Shown one piece after another: positions 45,895 to 59,262 of a DNA stretch of 64,000 nucleotides (positions are counted from its first letter, which is position 1; the number at the start of each line of letters is the position of its first letter). The notes under the pieces are model-generated. The model saw only the letters and a list, made by a program, of their open reading frames with translations, did no database searches and was not told where the DNA came from. The stretch lies in contig OY986437.1 in assembly GCA_963920525.1 (NCBI GenBank), positions 28,477,063 to 28,541,062 of the forward strand, read 5' to 3'. The stretch comes from Dichetophora obliterata (taxonomy: Eukaryota; Arthropoda; Insecta; Diptera; Sciomyzidae). The translations under genes were made by a program, and so were the position numbers.

Positions 45895-47600
45895 ATTTGT
45901 ATTTGTATTTGTATTTGAGTTATATATATTGTTGACAAATAAGATTAAATCTTTTGAATGCTACATAGATGACGGAAATAACAACATTATACTTATATTA
46001 TAAAACTAACTAAAACTTACTTAAACTAACATCAAAATTTATGTTGTACATGTTAAAAAGACAATATAGTATTTAAGAATTGATGACAATTAAAACTGTA
46101 TAACATAATGTAAAGCACTTCAAAGTTAATCAAGAGAATAAAGCAAAAGAATAGAAGTTAAAGGAGAGAAACATAGAAAGAAATATTAGGTTTTTAAGAA
46201 AAATTTTCGAAAACTAAATGCTTGAAGGTATTTCTATTAGTAATATTTTTAATATGTGTGCGTAAAGAATTCCACGATCTGATTGCGCTTACAAAAAACA
46301 ATCTACTGGAGTTGATGAAATTATATCTGGGAATTAAAATGTTCATGCCTCTGCTAGATCTACAAAAAGATAGTTTTTCGAACAAGTAGCTAGGGCTCTG
46401 TGTGATAATTATTCTATGTAGGAACACACAGCTTCTTGCTTCGAGATGATTTAATAGGCCTCTTCCAAGTAATTGTTTCGAAAACATTGTTACATGGTCA
46501 TTTTTCCTTAGGCCATAAACGTAGCGAGCAACATTGTTAAAGGCAACTAAAAGCTTATGCGCCGACCTCGAATCAAGCTTGCAATATACTGCTTCCGAAT
46601 AAGTAATTAAAGGTAACAAGAGCTGCAATACCAATTTTTGTCTAATTTCTACGTTCACAAAACTTTCAGTTATTTGCATGCTTCGCAGGCCAAAATAAAC
46701 TTTTTTAACACAAGATTTAATATGATCCTCACATGACAGAGTTGAATTTATTATATAACCGAGGTTAGTTACTTTGCTAACCAAATTGAGCTTCACGTTA
46801 TTGAGAAGAATTGGAGGCAAATCTTGAACAAAAAACCTATTTTTCATTATTGGTAAAACATGTGATTTTAAAGGGTTTAACATGAGCAGATTATTCTTTG
46901 CCCATTCAGCTATCATGTTTAAGTCCTCATTAACTCTGACACAAAGATCCTCTATCAGACCGATTGGCCTGGACATATACATACAACTGGAGGTCATCAG
47001 CGTAAGCGTGCATTTTAACGTGCTGACACCTGGTGAAGATGTCATTGGAAAACATTGAAAATAACAATGGACCAAGAACTGAGCCTTGCGGCACTCCGCT
47101 ACCTATAGTTTTAAGTTCTGAAAAATTTGACCCAGATTTAACCTTTTGTGATCTACCAACCAGATAGTTATGTATTAGACGAACAGCAGCTGCAGAAAAG
47201 CTAAAATTTTGCAAAAGTTTTCTACATAGTATTGAATGATTGACTGTATCAAAAGCTTTTGTAAAGTCTAGCAAACAAAGTAATGTAATGTGACCCATAT
47301 CATACGGAACTCTGATATCATCAAGTATTTTGACCATTGCAGTCGAACAGCTGTGACCAGGCCTAAAACCAGACTGGAGATTAGACATTAGTCCAGAAGT
47401 GCGCACATGATTAGAAATCTGCTCGGCCATGAGCGACTCACAAACTTTAGACAAACAAGATAGCAGACTTATTGGTCGAAAGTCACATGGTTGGCAAGCG
47501 TATGATTTTTTTGCAATGGGAATTATAATTGCTACTTTCCAAACTTCAGGGTAGCATGAAGAAGTGAAGCAATAATTTATTATATGGGTGAGCGGACCAA
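45895..47600 (-). mobile_element. Jockey-like LINE inserted in Tc1, TSD TAACCGT
   Basis: On the minus strand it starts inside ORF2 with VIGPLTHIINYCFTSSCYPE. It then shows FRPISLLSCLSKVCESL, QSGFRPGHSCSTAMVKIL, LLDFTKAFDTVNHS (catalytic Asp), GVPQGSVLGPLLFSMFSNDI and HAYADDLQLYV. One frameshift near 46970 moves the rest (NEDLNMIAEWAKNNLL, VTNLGYIINSTLSCEDHI, FVSAIRSWNSLRTHI) to another frame, ending at 46194. The 3' UTR ends in AAATAC repeats (45895-45917). TAACCGT occurs at both borders (45888-45894 and 47601-47607). Family: RT with jockey-type C-terminus, 5' truncated. Confidence 0.9.
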
Positions 47601-48137
47601 TAACCGTCCAACCCATCAATATCAAAATTCTTTTTGTCCGAAAATACCACCTTAAGAGATTAAGAGGTGGCTACTTGAGTAATTTTTTGCGTTGAATGTG
47701 TTCCGAAGATTTAATTTTTTGCCGAGCAGTTGATAAACTGGCATTTATTCCAGTTTCAGCTTTTAATTTAGCTGCAGACTTAGCTGAATGTGAATCTGCT
47801 CGTAGTAACAAACGATGTTCCTGGGCTGAAGTAGCTTGATAAGTTTTTTCTTTTCCCATACTTTTCAACATTCGTAAGAAAATTATTAATGACGATCTTA
47901 CTTTTCTTGAATTTTGCGGCAATAATATTGCTACTAAGACCCATCTCTTTGTAGGCTTCAATATTTGCCCTCTCAGCAGCAGAAAGAGCCTTACCTCATT
48001 CCGTTTATAAAAAAAAACAATGAATTCAATGCCTCTATTAATAAAAAAAAAATATTTGAAAGCAGATTCTTAAGAACTGCACTCAACTGCGTAAAAATAC
48101 ACAGTTTATTTATTGTTTTATTATTTAAATGAGTCAT
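47601..48137 (-). pseudogene. Tc1-like transposase, N-terminal part (split gene)
   Basis: On the minus strand: KALSAAERANIEAYKEMGLS, SNIIAAKFKKSKIVINNFL and EKYGKRK form the paired-like helix-turn-helix of Tc1 transposases. After a frameshift, LLRADSHSAKSAAKLKAETG and STARQKIKSSEHIQRKKLLK continue the second DNA-binding domain. Then KVVFSDKKNFDIDGLDGYW gives the first catalytic region (VVFSDE-F-DGPDG), where the LINE cuts in. The outer repeat, TTATTTAAATGAGTCA (48121-48136), mirrors the one at 45330. Confidence 0.85.
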
Positions 48138-51100
48138 TGGTAAATAATAGGTGGTAATCGTAATCCAATTTAAATTGATTCCTAAGAAACACTGGTTGCA
48201 TTAGCTATAAGAAAAATGATATAATTTCTAAAATAATATCTAAGATATGAGTTTGAATTGAATTAATTCATTATTTCTTAACAGATAATGAATTAAAGTT
48301 ATTTTCTTAAGCTATGAGGTGTACATATAAATTTATTCCAGTAGTCAGCATAAATATGCTTGCACCATATTTCGTAATTATTTTTTTTACCTGCATAGTT
48401 GAAACTATTTTGTTAAATGGTTTGTGTTCATATAAAAGTTTTTTTGAGTTTCGTGTTTTCGAACTAATTTGGAAATTAATTGTCTCTAGATGGCATTGTA
48501 AACATAATTTTGTAAACACAATCAATTTTTATAAGCCATACTGCGATCGCAAAGCAAATTTTCTGTAAGAGTTGAATTTTGTTTCTTATGTAATATTATT
48601 AATGAACTACCAATTAATACTGGGTGTATCAGCTGGTTTACTTTAAATAATACCCTTTATTAAGAGATTTAAATTTATCCTCACAGCAGATTAATTTATT
48701 CGTATATCACAATTCATATAATTTATAATTCTTCAATCACCATTTATCTATCAACATTAATTTTAAAATGTATATCGAGCATCATCATATTTATTATTTA
48801 TCACATTATGTTCTGCAATAACCATCATCATTTCTTATTCATCATCATTAAACTTATAATCACTCATCATTATGTTTAAAATTTTGACACATTATAATGC
48901 ATTTTTCATTGGGAGACATTGAACATAGGTTTTCGGTATTTTTTAAATATTTAATCAATTAATAACATTTTGCAATACTTTAGTCAATGTAATAACTAAA
49001 ATATTATAAAAACTTCTTTGTATATCGATATAAATCTTTGAAGTGTTTAACTAAAAAGTACATTTCTATACATATTTTAGATATCATTTAAACCTTTGAA
49101 ATGTTCATCTAGAATGTAATATATAAACTTTTTGCCACACACTATTGTATATTTTTATATTCCTAATGCTCTCTTTTATCTCCCAACATACCGGCTTTTG
49201 AGTTTAAAAATAAATAAATGCAAAATTAAAACAATATCAAATTTTACCTAAGCCATAGAACGTGTGACATTAAATACTTCATAAAGCAATGCATTAAAAA
49301 TATAGCTAAATTCATAAAAAGCTCATAATACAATTACAACAAAAACAATTAATTTTTGTTCTTATTAAGTAAAAAAACCCCAATAACAACAACAACAACA
49401 ACAACATTATTTGACAAAAACAACTGCAATTCAAATATTAAATATATCCATTTCAATTAAATAAATATTGCTCATACGCACTGGTGCACAAATTTTGCAT
49501 ATTAAATAGAAAATGTTTGAAAAAAGTTAAATGCCGAGAATTATTAAAACCAAATATGATAATGTGTAAATAACCATGCATTTATGACAGCACACTGATT
49601 ATCTATGCTAATAATTTTACAACACTTTTAACAGCTGTGCGTCTACGAAAGACCTTGACAACGCTTCGCTTCATGTGACAGCGACAAAAGTTTTCAACTT
49701 AGCGAATATTTGAGTAAGTTTGAAAAATAAAAGACCTTAAAACTTTGAAAACCTGTTTGTCTGAGCGATATTCGCTTATTTTTGTGTAACCATGAAAAGT
49801 TCCTTCAATCAAATTGGCGCGAATTTTCATCATCATTAGACAATTTTAACAGACTTTCAGAGAACTTTGATGAGGGTCAAAGTGTTGGTAGAATATTTGA
49901 CAAATACACATGAATACACACAAACACAATAACACAAAAATGTCATTGAGTACTCAATGCCATCGCTGTCAATATTTTGTACGAACTGCATGTCTATTTA
50001 ATATGCCCAAACTTGGTCCAATTTAATTTGTATTTGTATTAGCTACAAAATTAAGCTGCCACAGCTTGTAACGTAGTAGTTGTCTAGCAAAAAGACAATA
50101 AAAATTTGCTCAAACAGCTGCAGCATGAGCTGGTAGACGCATATACGCCTAAACATATGTTAGCAGATTTTTGTAAAAACTTTATTTTTACAAAATTTAA
50201 TAAGAACTTTTCTGCTAAATAAAGAATAAAACTCTTTTAATGCTTCAAGTAATCCAGCAAAATCAAGTAACATATAACAGCAGCACCAACAAAATAGCAA
50301 CAAAAAAAAAACATATTCACTTTGAAAGTGTGAACTAAGTAAAAAAAATACTTCGATAAAGATGTACAAAAATATCTGTGCCTGGCAGAAAAATAAGTTT
50401 TAACACAAAGTTTCTACTGGATTTATTTAAGCGACTTGATGTCATCTTTAATGTAAATTTACAAATACACATATACTAAAAAGGAAAAGTTCGCAAAAAA
50501 CTGAGACAACGAACATGATTGAGTAGGTTGACGAATTGCTTTAATGTTATTTCTTTTGACAATTTTTTGTTGCTCTTTTTCTTCTGTTCTATTGTTAAAA
50601 TGTTGTTCTTTCTGTAAGCTTTGTGTATGTAAGTAGAAAAAGTAGCAGAAGCTGAGCTGTGGCTTTTAATGTAGTAGCTATAAAGCTTTTTTCTCACTTA
50701 TTTAATGTTTAAAATTTTGCCATTTCAATAAGATTGAACAGCTTTCTGCTGCCGTGTTTGAGTGCGTGAGTATGTATGTTTGCATGAGTGTGTGTGTGTG
50801 TGTGTGCTTGTGTGTGGTTTTGTGTGTGTCACTTTAAGATATTAAATTTTGGTTAGTAATTGAATTGATGTTAGCTTGGCAAAGAAAAAAAAAAAAAAAA
50901 AAAAAATAAAAGAAAACAAGACACCAGATTTCGTGCTCTTAGCTGCATGAGCGGATTTTATGGCTTTACTTATTTAAAATTGTGCAGTCTAGTGTAGAAT
51001 TAAGCATTTCCAACTCTTTGGGGCTTAACTAAAAAAACACTCATTTTAATTAATTTTCATAGCAGAAATGAAGAGGTGGTTTTAATTTCAACAATGTCTG

Positions 51101-54085
51101 CAAAGCTTTACAACTTGAGTTGTTAAGCTTTTTTAAAATTTTCTATTGATAGCTAAATTGATACTGCTAAATAAGGTTGTTAAGCTTTAACTTAAAATAA
51201 CTTTTGATTTCTTATCCTAAGATTTGCATTATTTATTATATATCATTGTATATATTCATTGTTCAAAATTAATCATTCGCTAGCATTAAAAATTATTCAT
51301 TCATTAATCAATAATCATTCATTTTTCATTCTGTGCTCATAATTTTCCGATTCGTGTTTCCTAATTTTTTGATATTGGTTCTATTTCTTTAGATTAAATA
51401 TAATATTCCTTTTTCTTGATTAAAGAAAATGTTTAAATAAGAAATGAAAAATGCTTATGACAAATTGTAGCTAATGAATTTATAATTCTGAAACATGGGT
51501 CGATTTTTTTACATTTAATTAATTTTGGTACTGATTTTATATTTTTTGAATTAAAATTAAACTAATTTTGAAATCTAAATTGAATTTTTTGTATAATGTT
51601 TTATATATTTTGAATTTTTTATATTGTATTTTGGATTTTGTATTTTTCATTTTGTAATTTTTTAAACTTTTATTTGAAATTGAATTAATTTTTAAGTTTA
51701 AATTTTTTATTTTTTAATCTATTATTTTTTTTATTTTTTTTTTTTGATTCGCCCGGAGGTATGAAATCTTCCAAAGATACGTATACCCGTCCTATACGCA
51801 TGCACGATTTACATTCTAGATCCTTTTAGTTTTTATTTTTGTAACTTTAATTTGATAAATAGTAAAAAAAACAAACACTCATTTAAAAATGCGTTAACAT
51901 CATTTATGAATAAAAAATTTTTAGAAGGTTTTTATTTGTACAAAATTAAAAATATATTTATTTTCTTGAACTTTTCTTAATCCGTTTTTTTTTTATTTAT
52001 TGTATCAAATTTTACTATCTTATATTGCTTTTACTTTCATGCGGAATTAATCTGAAAAATTCTTTCGATTTCAGACTATTTATTATTCTACCCAGCTTGA
52101 AACATATGATTGCATTTTTTATTTCAATCACCTTTAACAATTTTAGCTAAGTCATATTTGGGTTGAGTAGCAATGGCATTATTTTTTTTTTTAGATACAA
52201 TCACCACATTTTATTTTATCGCTTGACAAAAGACGCAATGTCGTAAAAAAGCTACCGATTCACGCCTCCTTTTTGATTGAGCAAACAACAAAATAACCTA
52301 TACTTATTGCCAATAAGCATGAAAAGAGAAAAGAAAAATAATTTATATGAAATCACTGCCAACATCAAAAGCTACTCAATCAGTAAAAAAGTGTAAATAT
52401 TTTCATTGAATTCCAGCACGTGTTTGATCCTTTTTTTCAGAACCTTCATAGCGTATATGAAATAAATACCGTTAACATAATCTGCAATTTTCACATTGTT
52501 CCCTTTTCTTTTTCCCTTTTCCCTTTTCCTTTTATTTTTTGTCTTTTTGTCTTGAGCGCTTTCTCTTTAGGTTAGCAAATAGCTAAGGTTTATTTTTCAA
52601 ATTTTTGCAATAAATACTTTTATAACGCAGGGATTGGCAATGAAAGTCAGGCACGTCGTCCTTGAAAAGCTAGAAAGCACAAATAATTATTGCTGCATAA
52701 ATTTAAAGCTGAGCACGTTTCCTCCTTCTTTGCAATGAGGGAAATAAATAAAAGGTAAATAAAAAGGAAAGCAATCATATTTCATGCAAGCAACCGGTGT
52801 GCTTCTCTGATTTGAACTTATTTTAAAATTGAGCCTTTCTTGCTTTTTGTAATGCTTACGTAAATCCGTAAAAAGGAGCAAAAGTCGAAAAGCAACTAAA
52901 GCATTTAGCAGGCTCAAACGTGGCAATGCTTTATGACTGACAGATACACTGACAAACTGACGCTTAGATAAAGTATATCAGACAGCCTACCCAAAGGAAA
53001 TTTCTTGATTTGGCTTTTGTTGTCTTTGTTTCTTCTGCATTTTACTAAGTATTTGTTTTCAATTAAAGTGCCAAGTCAAGCGGGAGTTTCAATAAGTCGT
53101 TGCAAATAAAGAAACAAAAACAACAAGGGCGTAAAGTGGGAGAAAGACTAAAAAAATAAGCTTAAAATGATTATTTGCTTCTTTGCAAAGCGAGCTGAGC
53201 TCCTCGATTAATCATAGCTTTTTCTTGAATAGGTTGAGTGATGATAATGATGATGGTGATGACGAAGAGTTGTGCCATTTTCTCAAGAATCAAGGGCAAG
53301 TTAAAAATAGAAGAGCAGGATGCTTTTTTTTGTGTCTTTTATTATAAATATTCAAACATCTGTAATGTGGATGATAACCTTTTTCTAATTTAATTCAATA
53401 TACAAGTAAGTGTGCCTTGGTTTGAACTTTTAATTTTAAATGAAAATTAATATGATCGACAATAATGAAATAAAAATGATAAGTGAACCTGAGCGGTTGT
53501 GTAGTTAATTCATAAAGCAATGAATCAAATGGATAAAAAGTTTTTTGTATAAAAAAATGAAAAAGGATAATAGAGAACGCAATAAAGAAAACAACAAAAA
53601 AAAAAAAGAAAAGGCGATGAAAAAGACAAGCGTCTTTGTGAGGCGAGTGGGAAAAATACTGTTGTAGAAGCAAAATAGAGTTAAGCCTCGAGAAATAATT
53701 GAATAGTCAATTTATGTAAAGGTCTTTAATATTTTCTGGCTGTACTTTAAAGCTGTAGTTTACAGAGAACTCATCTTAAAAATTTCAATCCTTATGAAAT
53801 GTCGGCAAAAACTAAAAATCAATAAAAAACAACTGAAAACTTCAAAAACTGCATTTTTACTTTTTGCAATCAGTTACTAAAAACTAAAAGCTTATGAATA
53901 AAGGTCGCTGCCCACTTGCGGCTCATAACGAAACGACACGAAACTACCAAATATAACTATCATGTGTACCGACTGTTAACGCCGACGAAAAAGCATGCGG
54001 TGATCTTTACAAAGAATTCTGACCGGCAGTTTTTACAGTGCGCTGATCCCATACAAAAGTGGAAAAAATATAGAAGGGGTGCTCC
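48138..54085. other. No gene seen; long AT-rich stretch with simple repeats
   Basis: About 6 kb. It contains ATC words (48780-48870), AAC repeats (49385-49408), GT runs (50788-50825), poly(A) of ~22 (50884-50906), CATTCATTAATCA words (51260-51330) and a C/T-rich TTTTCCC tract (52500-52550). No frame with a domain or convincing splice pair. Confidence 0.45.
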
Positions 54086-54235
54086 TATAAAAATGAAATT
54101 TTGTAGGTTTAACAAGCTAAGACTAGTTAAGAAAAATTTTAAAAATGGTGTTAATCGGTCAGTCCTTAGAGCTACCTCCCCTGGACCTAGCTTTATAATT
54201 TACCTGATTTTGTATGACAGGCAACGGCTGTAGAT
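54086..54235 (+). repeat. Isolated unit of the 154-bp repeat found at 60.6-62.9 kb
   Basis: It shares GCTACCTCCCCTGGACCTAG, AATTTACCTGATTTTGTATG and ACAGG with the distant array, in the same orientation. Confidence 0.65.
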
Positions 54236-54833
54236 AAGTGGAGTTCAGGGGGTTCAAACCCCTCCTTAGCAATCCAGAATATTTGTATATATTGAATAAA
54301 AATACACACATTCCAAATTATTTAATTTTGCCCAAACATGAAGACAAATTGAAAATTTTAAATGATTGGTTTGATAAGATATTAAATTAAATATTATACA
54401 ATATAAATATTTTACTTAGTTTTTTGCCTTTTTGTGCGATATTAGGCACACTGGCTTAGAAAATACCGAAACCGAGGATTAATATAAAAAATCAAACAAA
54501 GTTTTGACAATGTCAAGTTAGAGTACAAGCCATTAAAAAAAGAAAAAAATCGATAAATCTGAAAATTAAGTGTTTGTTACGCACATTTAGTATAATGCAA
54601 TTAACTGAAACAGAGAAGCCAATTTGTTCTTTTGATTCAACATTTGTCCAATTTTTATAAATTTTTTACAAAATAAATCAACATATCAAGTTGCAACTTT
54701 TTCCGAAAAATGCGTCTCTGTACTTTTTGCAATTTTTCACGGAAATAGAGTATTTCTCGCTTTTTCTCTCAAATTTTATAACTTGCCAATTTCTGCTACA
54801 AAAGTACGGAAACGGACCTATTTTATTGGCATA
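54236..54833. other. No gene seen
   Basis: It starts with GGGGGTTCAAACCCC (54254-54268), a T-arm-like palindrome without the rest of a tRNA, followed by AT-rich DNA. Confidence 0.45.
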
Positions 54834-57800
54834 CTAGCTAAAACCCGGCGAATTGCTGCCACTCTCCCTTGTCAAAGGCCCATAACATGTTATCAGTTAA
54901 ACAGCATGTCTAAATTGAGGTCGAATACTGAATTCCGGCGTTGTGCGACTCATAACTCTAAAGCTATTTGAAAGCACAAATTTGGGTTGTAAGGGAAGTG
55001 CCACTCCCCTTTGCCCTGCCCATAAATTGGGTTTTATAGGAGTGCCACGCCCTCTTCATCACCGCTAATAGAATGTAATCAATTAAACTGGATGTGTACA
55101 TGGAGGTCGAATACCGAATTCCAAAACTGTGCGACATATAACTCCAAAACAATTCGATAGTACAAATTTGGGTTGTGTGGGAGGTGCCACTCCCCTTTTT
55201 CCTACGCCCATAAAATTTTACCAATGAAACTGCATGTGTAAATTGAGGTCGAATTCTGAATTTCAAAGCTGAGTTACCTATAACTCCAAAGCTATTTGAT
55301 ATCCAAAATTTGGATTAAGTTTGGAGGTGTCACGCCCGCCCTCCCCCCCCCGACAAACTCTAAAAAATTTTATCAGTAAATCTGCATGCGTAAATTTTGG
55401 TCCAATACTGAACTCTGCCGCTGTGCGACTTGGGAGGTGCCCCATGACATTGGCGTCGGAAGGGGGGGGGGGAAAGGTGGGTAGTTTCCCCCAAACTTTT
55501 TTAGCTAGATAAACAATTTAAAAAGAAAACTTCAAAAGTTATTCAAAATATCAGTTTATTTTACAACGATAATATTTTTGTATTATATATTTTCCTCTTC
55601 TTTCTTTCTTCTTCATAAGCATGCTTGCGGATAACCATTTTCTTTCTCTGTGTTTGCAAAAAGATAGAACAAAATGTAGAGTTTCTACTGCAAACCCACC
55701 ACTTCAGTTTAAAAGCACCCTTAAGTATGTAGCTTAATACTGTAATATTATAATCGAAGCCTTCAACGGAAAAGTGCCTTCTGAACAAAATCTAAAAACA
55801 AAACTAGATCTTTATGCAGATGACTTTGATAGGAGCGACCTCCACGCGCAACTTAAAATGCTGAAGCAATTGTCTGGCCAAACACCTTCTAATTGTAGTG
55901 GCATTGTATCCCAATTTGCAAAAAATTCGGATACTGTAAAAAAACTATTAAATTAAGTTGAAAAACTTATTGCTTTGCTTTTGACTGTATCTGCATCAGC
56001 AGCTTCATCTGAACCTGCATCAGCAGCTTCATATGATGGTTTTTTTAAGTGCACTAAGACGACTTAAAACGTATTTTTGAGCAACTATGACACAGAAACG
56101 ACTCACTCATGCGGCACTTATACACATTCACAAAGATAAAACCGAAGAATTGAATTCGATGGAGGTGGTGAAAGAGTTTGTTTCTCGCAAGGACAGAAAG
56201 AAACATTTTTGAATAATTTAAATTGGTATAACTTTTTGTACCTTATTGCATTTCAACCATGTAAAGATATACCTAGTCTTGCTTTATAAAACCAACCATT
56301 ATTTCTTATATTTTCATATTACCATATGAAAGATCCTTTAAAGAATGATCTCTATGAGAATGAAATTTTAATATTTTTTATATATTTTTTTTATTTTAAA
56401 CTAAAATAAAAAGTTATTTATTCACATTCATGTTTCTTTGAAGAAATTTTGGTGAACTTTTTTTTGCACCACCATTTGTACTGCCCCCCAGATGAAATTC
56501 GCTTCCGACGCGCTTGCCCCTTGATCAACGCTCATAAAATGTAATCAATGAAACTGCATGTGTGCATTGAGGTCCAATACTGAATTCAAAAACTGTGCGA
56601 CCTATAACTTCAATGATATTCGATATCGCAAATTAACGTTAAATGGGAGGTGCCACGCCCCTCTTACCAATGAACATAAAATTAAATCAATGAAACTGCA
56701 TGTGTACATGCAGGTCGATTACTGAATTCGTGCGTTGTGCGACCATAACTCTAAAGCTATTTGAAAGCACAAAGTTAGGTTGTAAGGGAAGTGCCACTCC
56801 CCTTTGCCCTAACCATAAAATGTAAGTAATAAAAGTGCATGTATAAATTTAGGTCGAATACGGAATTCTTACGCTGTCATCCTATAACTTCAAAGAAATT
56901 CGATATCGCAAATTTGGGTTGTAAGGGAGATTGTTACGCCTCTCTGTCCAACGCCCATAAAATAAAATAATTGAAACTGCATGTGTAAATTGAGGCCAAA
57001 AACTGAATTCCAAAGCTGAATTCCCATAACTTCAAAGATATTCGATAACACAAATTTTGTTGTATAGGAGGTCCAACTCCCCCTTGACCAACTCCCATAA
57101 AATTTCATCACTGAAATGGTACGTCTAGATTGTGGTCGAATACTGAATTTCTAAGCTGTGCGACCAATAACTATTAAGCTATTCGATAACACAAATTTTT
57201 TATTTATTTGTGGGACGTAAAAGGGGGTGTGGCATTTCTTCTAAAACCATCTCGTACTCAAAGCAAAGCCACTTACAAAATTTCAGCTCAATCGGACCAA
57301 TAGTTTGGAAGTTTTTGATATTTTCTTAAAAGTAGGCGTAGAATAAGAGTGACCACGCCCGTTTTTATTAAAGTTAATGACAGTTATCATACGAACTGAT
57401 TTACTAAATATTAATTTAATACGACCAAAACCGTCTTAAATATACCATTTTTATTGATTTGTGGGTGATAAAAGGGGTGTGGCATTATTTTTTCGTAAAC
57501 CTTTGCGTAGCAGTTACGAACAAACCCGTAGAAGGAAGTATCCAATTTGGTCCAGTCATTTTCAAGTATTAAGCATCCGAAAAAATCACGATTCATTTTT
57601 ATATAGACAGTGGGCGGTAAAAGTGGGCGTGAAAACATTTATGTATCGTGACTGCCTCTTGGAGCACCTACACAGCAAGTTTCACTACAAAAATGTGTAG
57701 AACTCTGGAATTGCCATGATTTCGAAAAAAGTGGGCGTATATATATTGCGACCATGCCCATTTTTTGTACAGTTACTGACAGTAACCATCTGAACAAAAT

Positions 57801-59262
57801 TACTAAATCTTAGTTTTTACGATTGAACCCTTCTGGTATATATCCCTTATTTGGTTTGTGGTCAAACGTGACCAAACCTCACAGGAACACTCACTCTTCT
57901 CGGCAGACGTTGTTCTACCACATACCGCCTTACTGCCATATACGAACATGTTAAGAAATGCCAAATATATTCACCTTTTTTAGTATAGCTGCCGAAAGTA
58001 GCCATGCACTAAATAACCAAATTTAGTCTATACGATCAAAGCCATGCGAAATATAAGAAAATTTTAAGTTCACTTGCCGAAAGTAACCATATGTACTGAT
58101 TTACAAAATTTTTGTCTAATACGACCCAAACCGTTGAAATAAAACGTTTTCATTGGTTTGTGGGCGGTAAAAGGGGGCGTGGAAACCAATTTTCAGTACA
58201 GTTATCGTACAAACTAAGCCAACATTTTAGCTCAATCGACCCAGTAGTCAATTTTCATGAATTCTCAAAAAGTGGGTGTGGCTATATAGCGATGACGCCC
58301 TTTTTTACCGAAAGTAAACAAACCTTTACAGTTGCCGAAAGTAAACAAACAAACTTTGGTATCACATGTAAGTCTCATACGGCCAAAACTGCTTGAAATA
58401 TAGCATTTTCACTGATTTGTGGGCGCAAAAAGGGGGCGTGGAAACCAATTTTTCGTACAGTTACTGTCAGTATTTACACAAACCAAAGTACCAAATTTAA
58501 GTCTTATACGACCAAAACCGTCTGAAATAAACCATTTTCATTTATTTGTGGGCGGTAAAATGGGGCGTGGAAACCCATTTTTAGTACAGTTGTCGACAGT
58601 TACCGTACATACTAAATTACAACATTTTAGCACTATACGACCCAAACCGACTGAAATATATAATTTTTATTTATATGGGGGCGGTTACAGGGGGGTGTGG
58701 CAATTTTTTTCCTCAACCATCTCGTACCTGCAACAAATCGACTGCCAAAATTTCAGGTCAATCGGTTCAGTAGTTTTGGATTCTATAGACATTACACAGC
58801 CAGACACAGATCGTTTTGCTTTTTATATATATATAGATATTGAATTGTGGGCGGTAAAAGTGGGTGTGAAAACATTTATATATAGTGACCGTCTCTTGGA
58901 GCACCTACATGCCATGATTTCGAAAAAGTAGGCGTATTTATATTTCGACCACTCCCATTTTCTGTACAGTTACCGACAATAACCATTTGAACAAAATTAA
59001 CAAATCTTAGTTTTTTACGATTGAAACCGTCGGATATATATCCTTTTATTGGTTTGTGATCTATAGCGCAAATTTGTCTTGCATGGGAGGTACCACGCCC
59101 CCTCGTCCAATCGTTACCAAACCTCACAGGAACACTCCCAAGATGTGGCTTCAGTTTCCCTGAAAATTTCATAAAGATTGGTTCAGCGGTTTTGGAGTCT
59201 ATACGTGGTATAGCCACATACCCACATACCCACATACATACATCCATTTTTGTATATATAGA
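54834..59262 (-). mobile_element. 4.4-kb Helitron with two tandem arrays (copy C)
   Basis: On the minus strand it begins TCTATATATACAAAAATGG (59262, after AA) and ends GGGTTTTAGCTAG (54834) before T. The left third is the 142-bp array shared with copies A and B. The middle (57180-58960) is a second array, with GTGGGCGGTAAAAGGGGGCG repeated about every 126-130 bases where regular (58421, 58547, 58676). The rest has the family phrases CAATCGGWYCAGTAG. There is no Rep/helicase. A hAT copy (55448-56516) interrupts it; without that it is about 3.35 kb. Both termini are readable, so this is the best reference copy for the family in the window. Confidence 0.75.
55448..56516 (+). mobile_element. hAT transposon relic with dimerization domain, TSD CCCCWTGA
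   Basis: The ends CATTGGCGTCGGAAG and CTTCCGACGCGCTTG are inverted with 12 of 15 matches. They are flanked by CCCCATGA (55440-55447) and CCCCTTGA (56517-56524). Inside, 55774-55956 reads SEQNLKTKLDLYADDF and LKMLKQL. At 56040-56213 one frame reads ALRRLKTYF, stop, TMTQKRLTHAALIHIHKDK, then MEVVKEFVSRKDRKKHF and a stop. This is the C-terminal hAT dimerization domain of ZMYM-like transposases. The zinc finger and most of the catalytic domain are lost. A G-run follows the left end. Confidence 0.85.

Noticed and set aside
54254..54268. tRNA gene (GGGGGTTCAAACCCC T-arm)
   Set aside because: No acceptor, D or anticodon arm can be drawn around it; it is an isolated palindrome.
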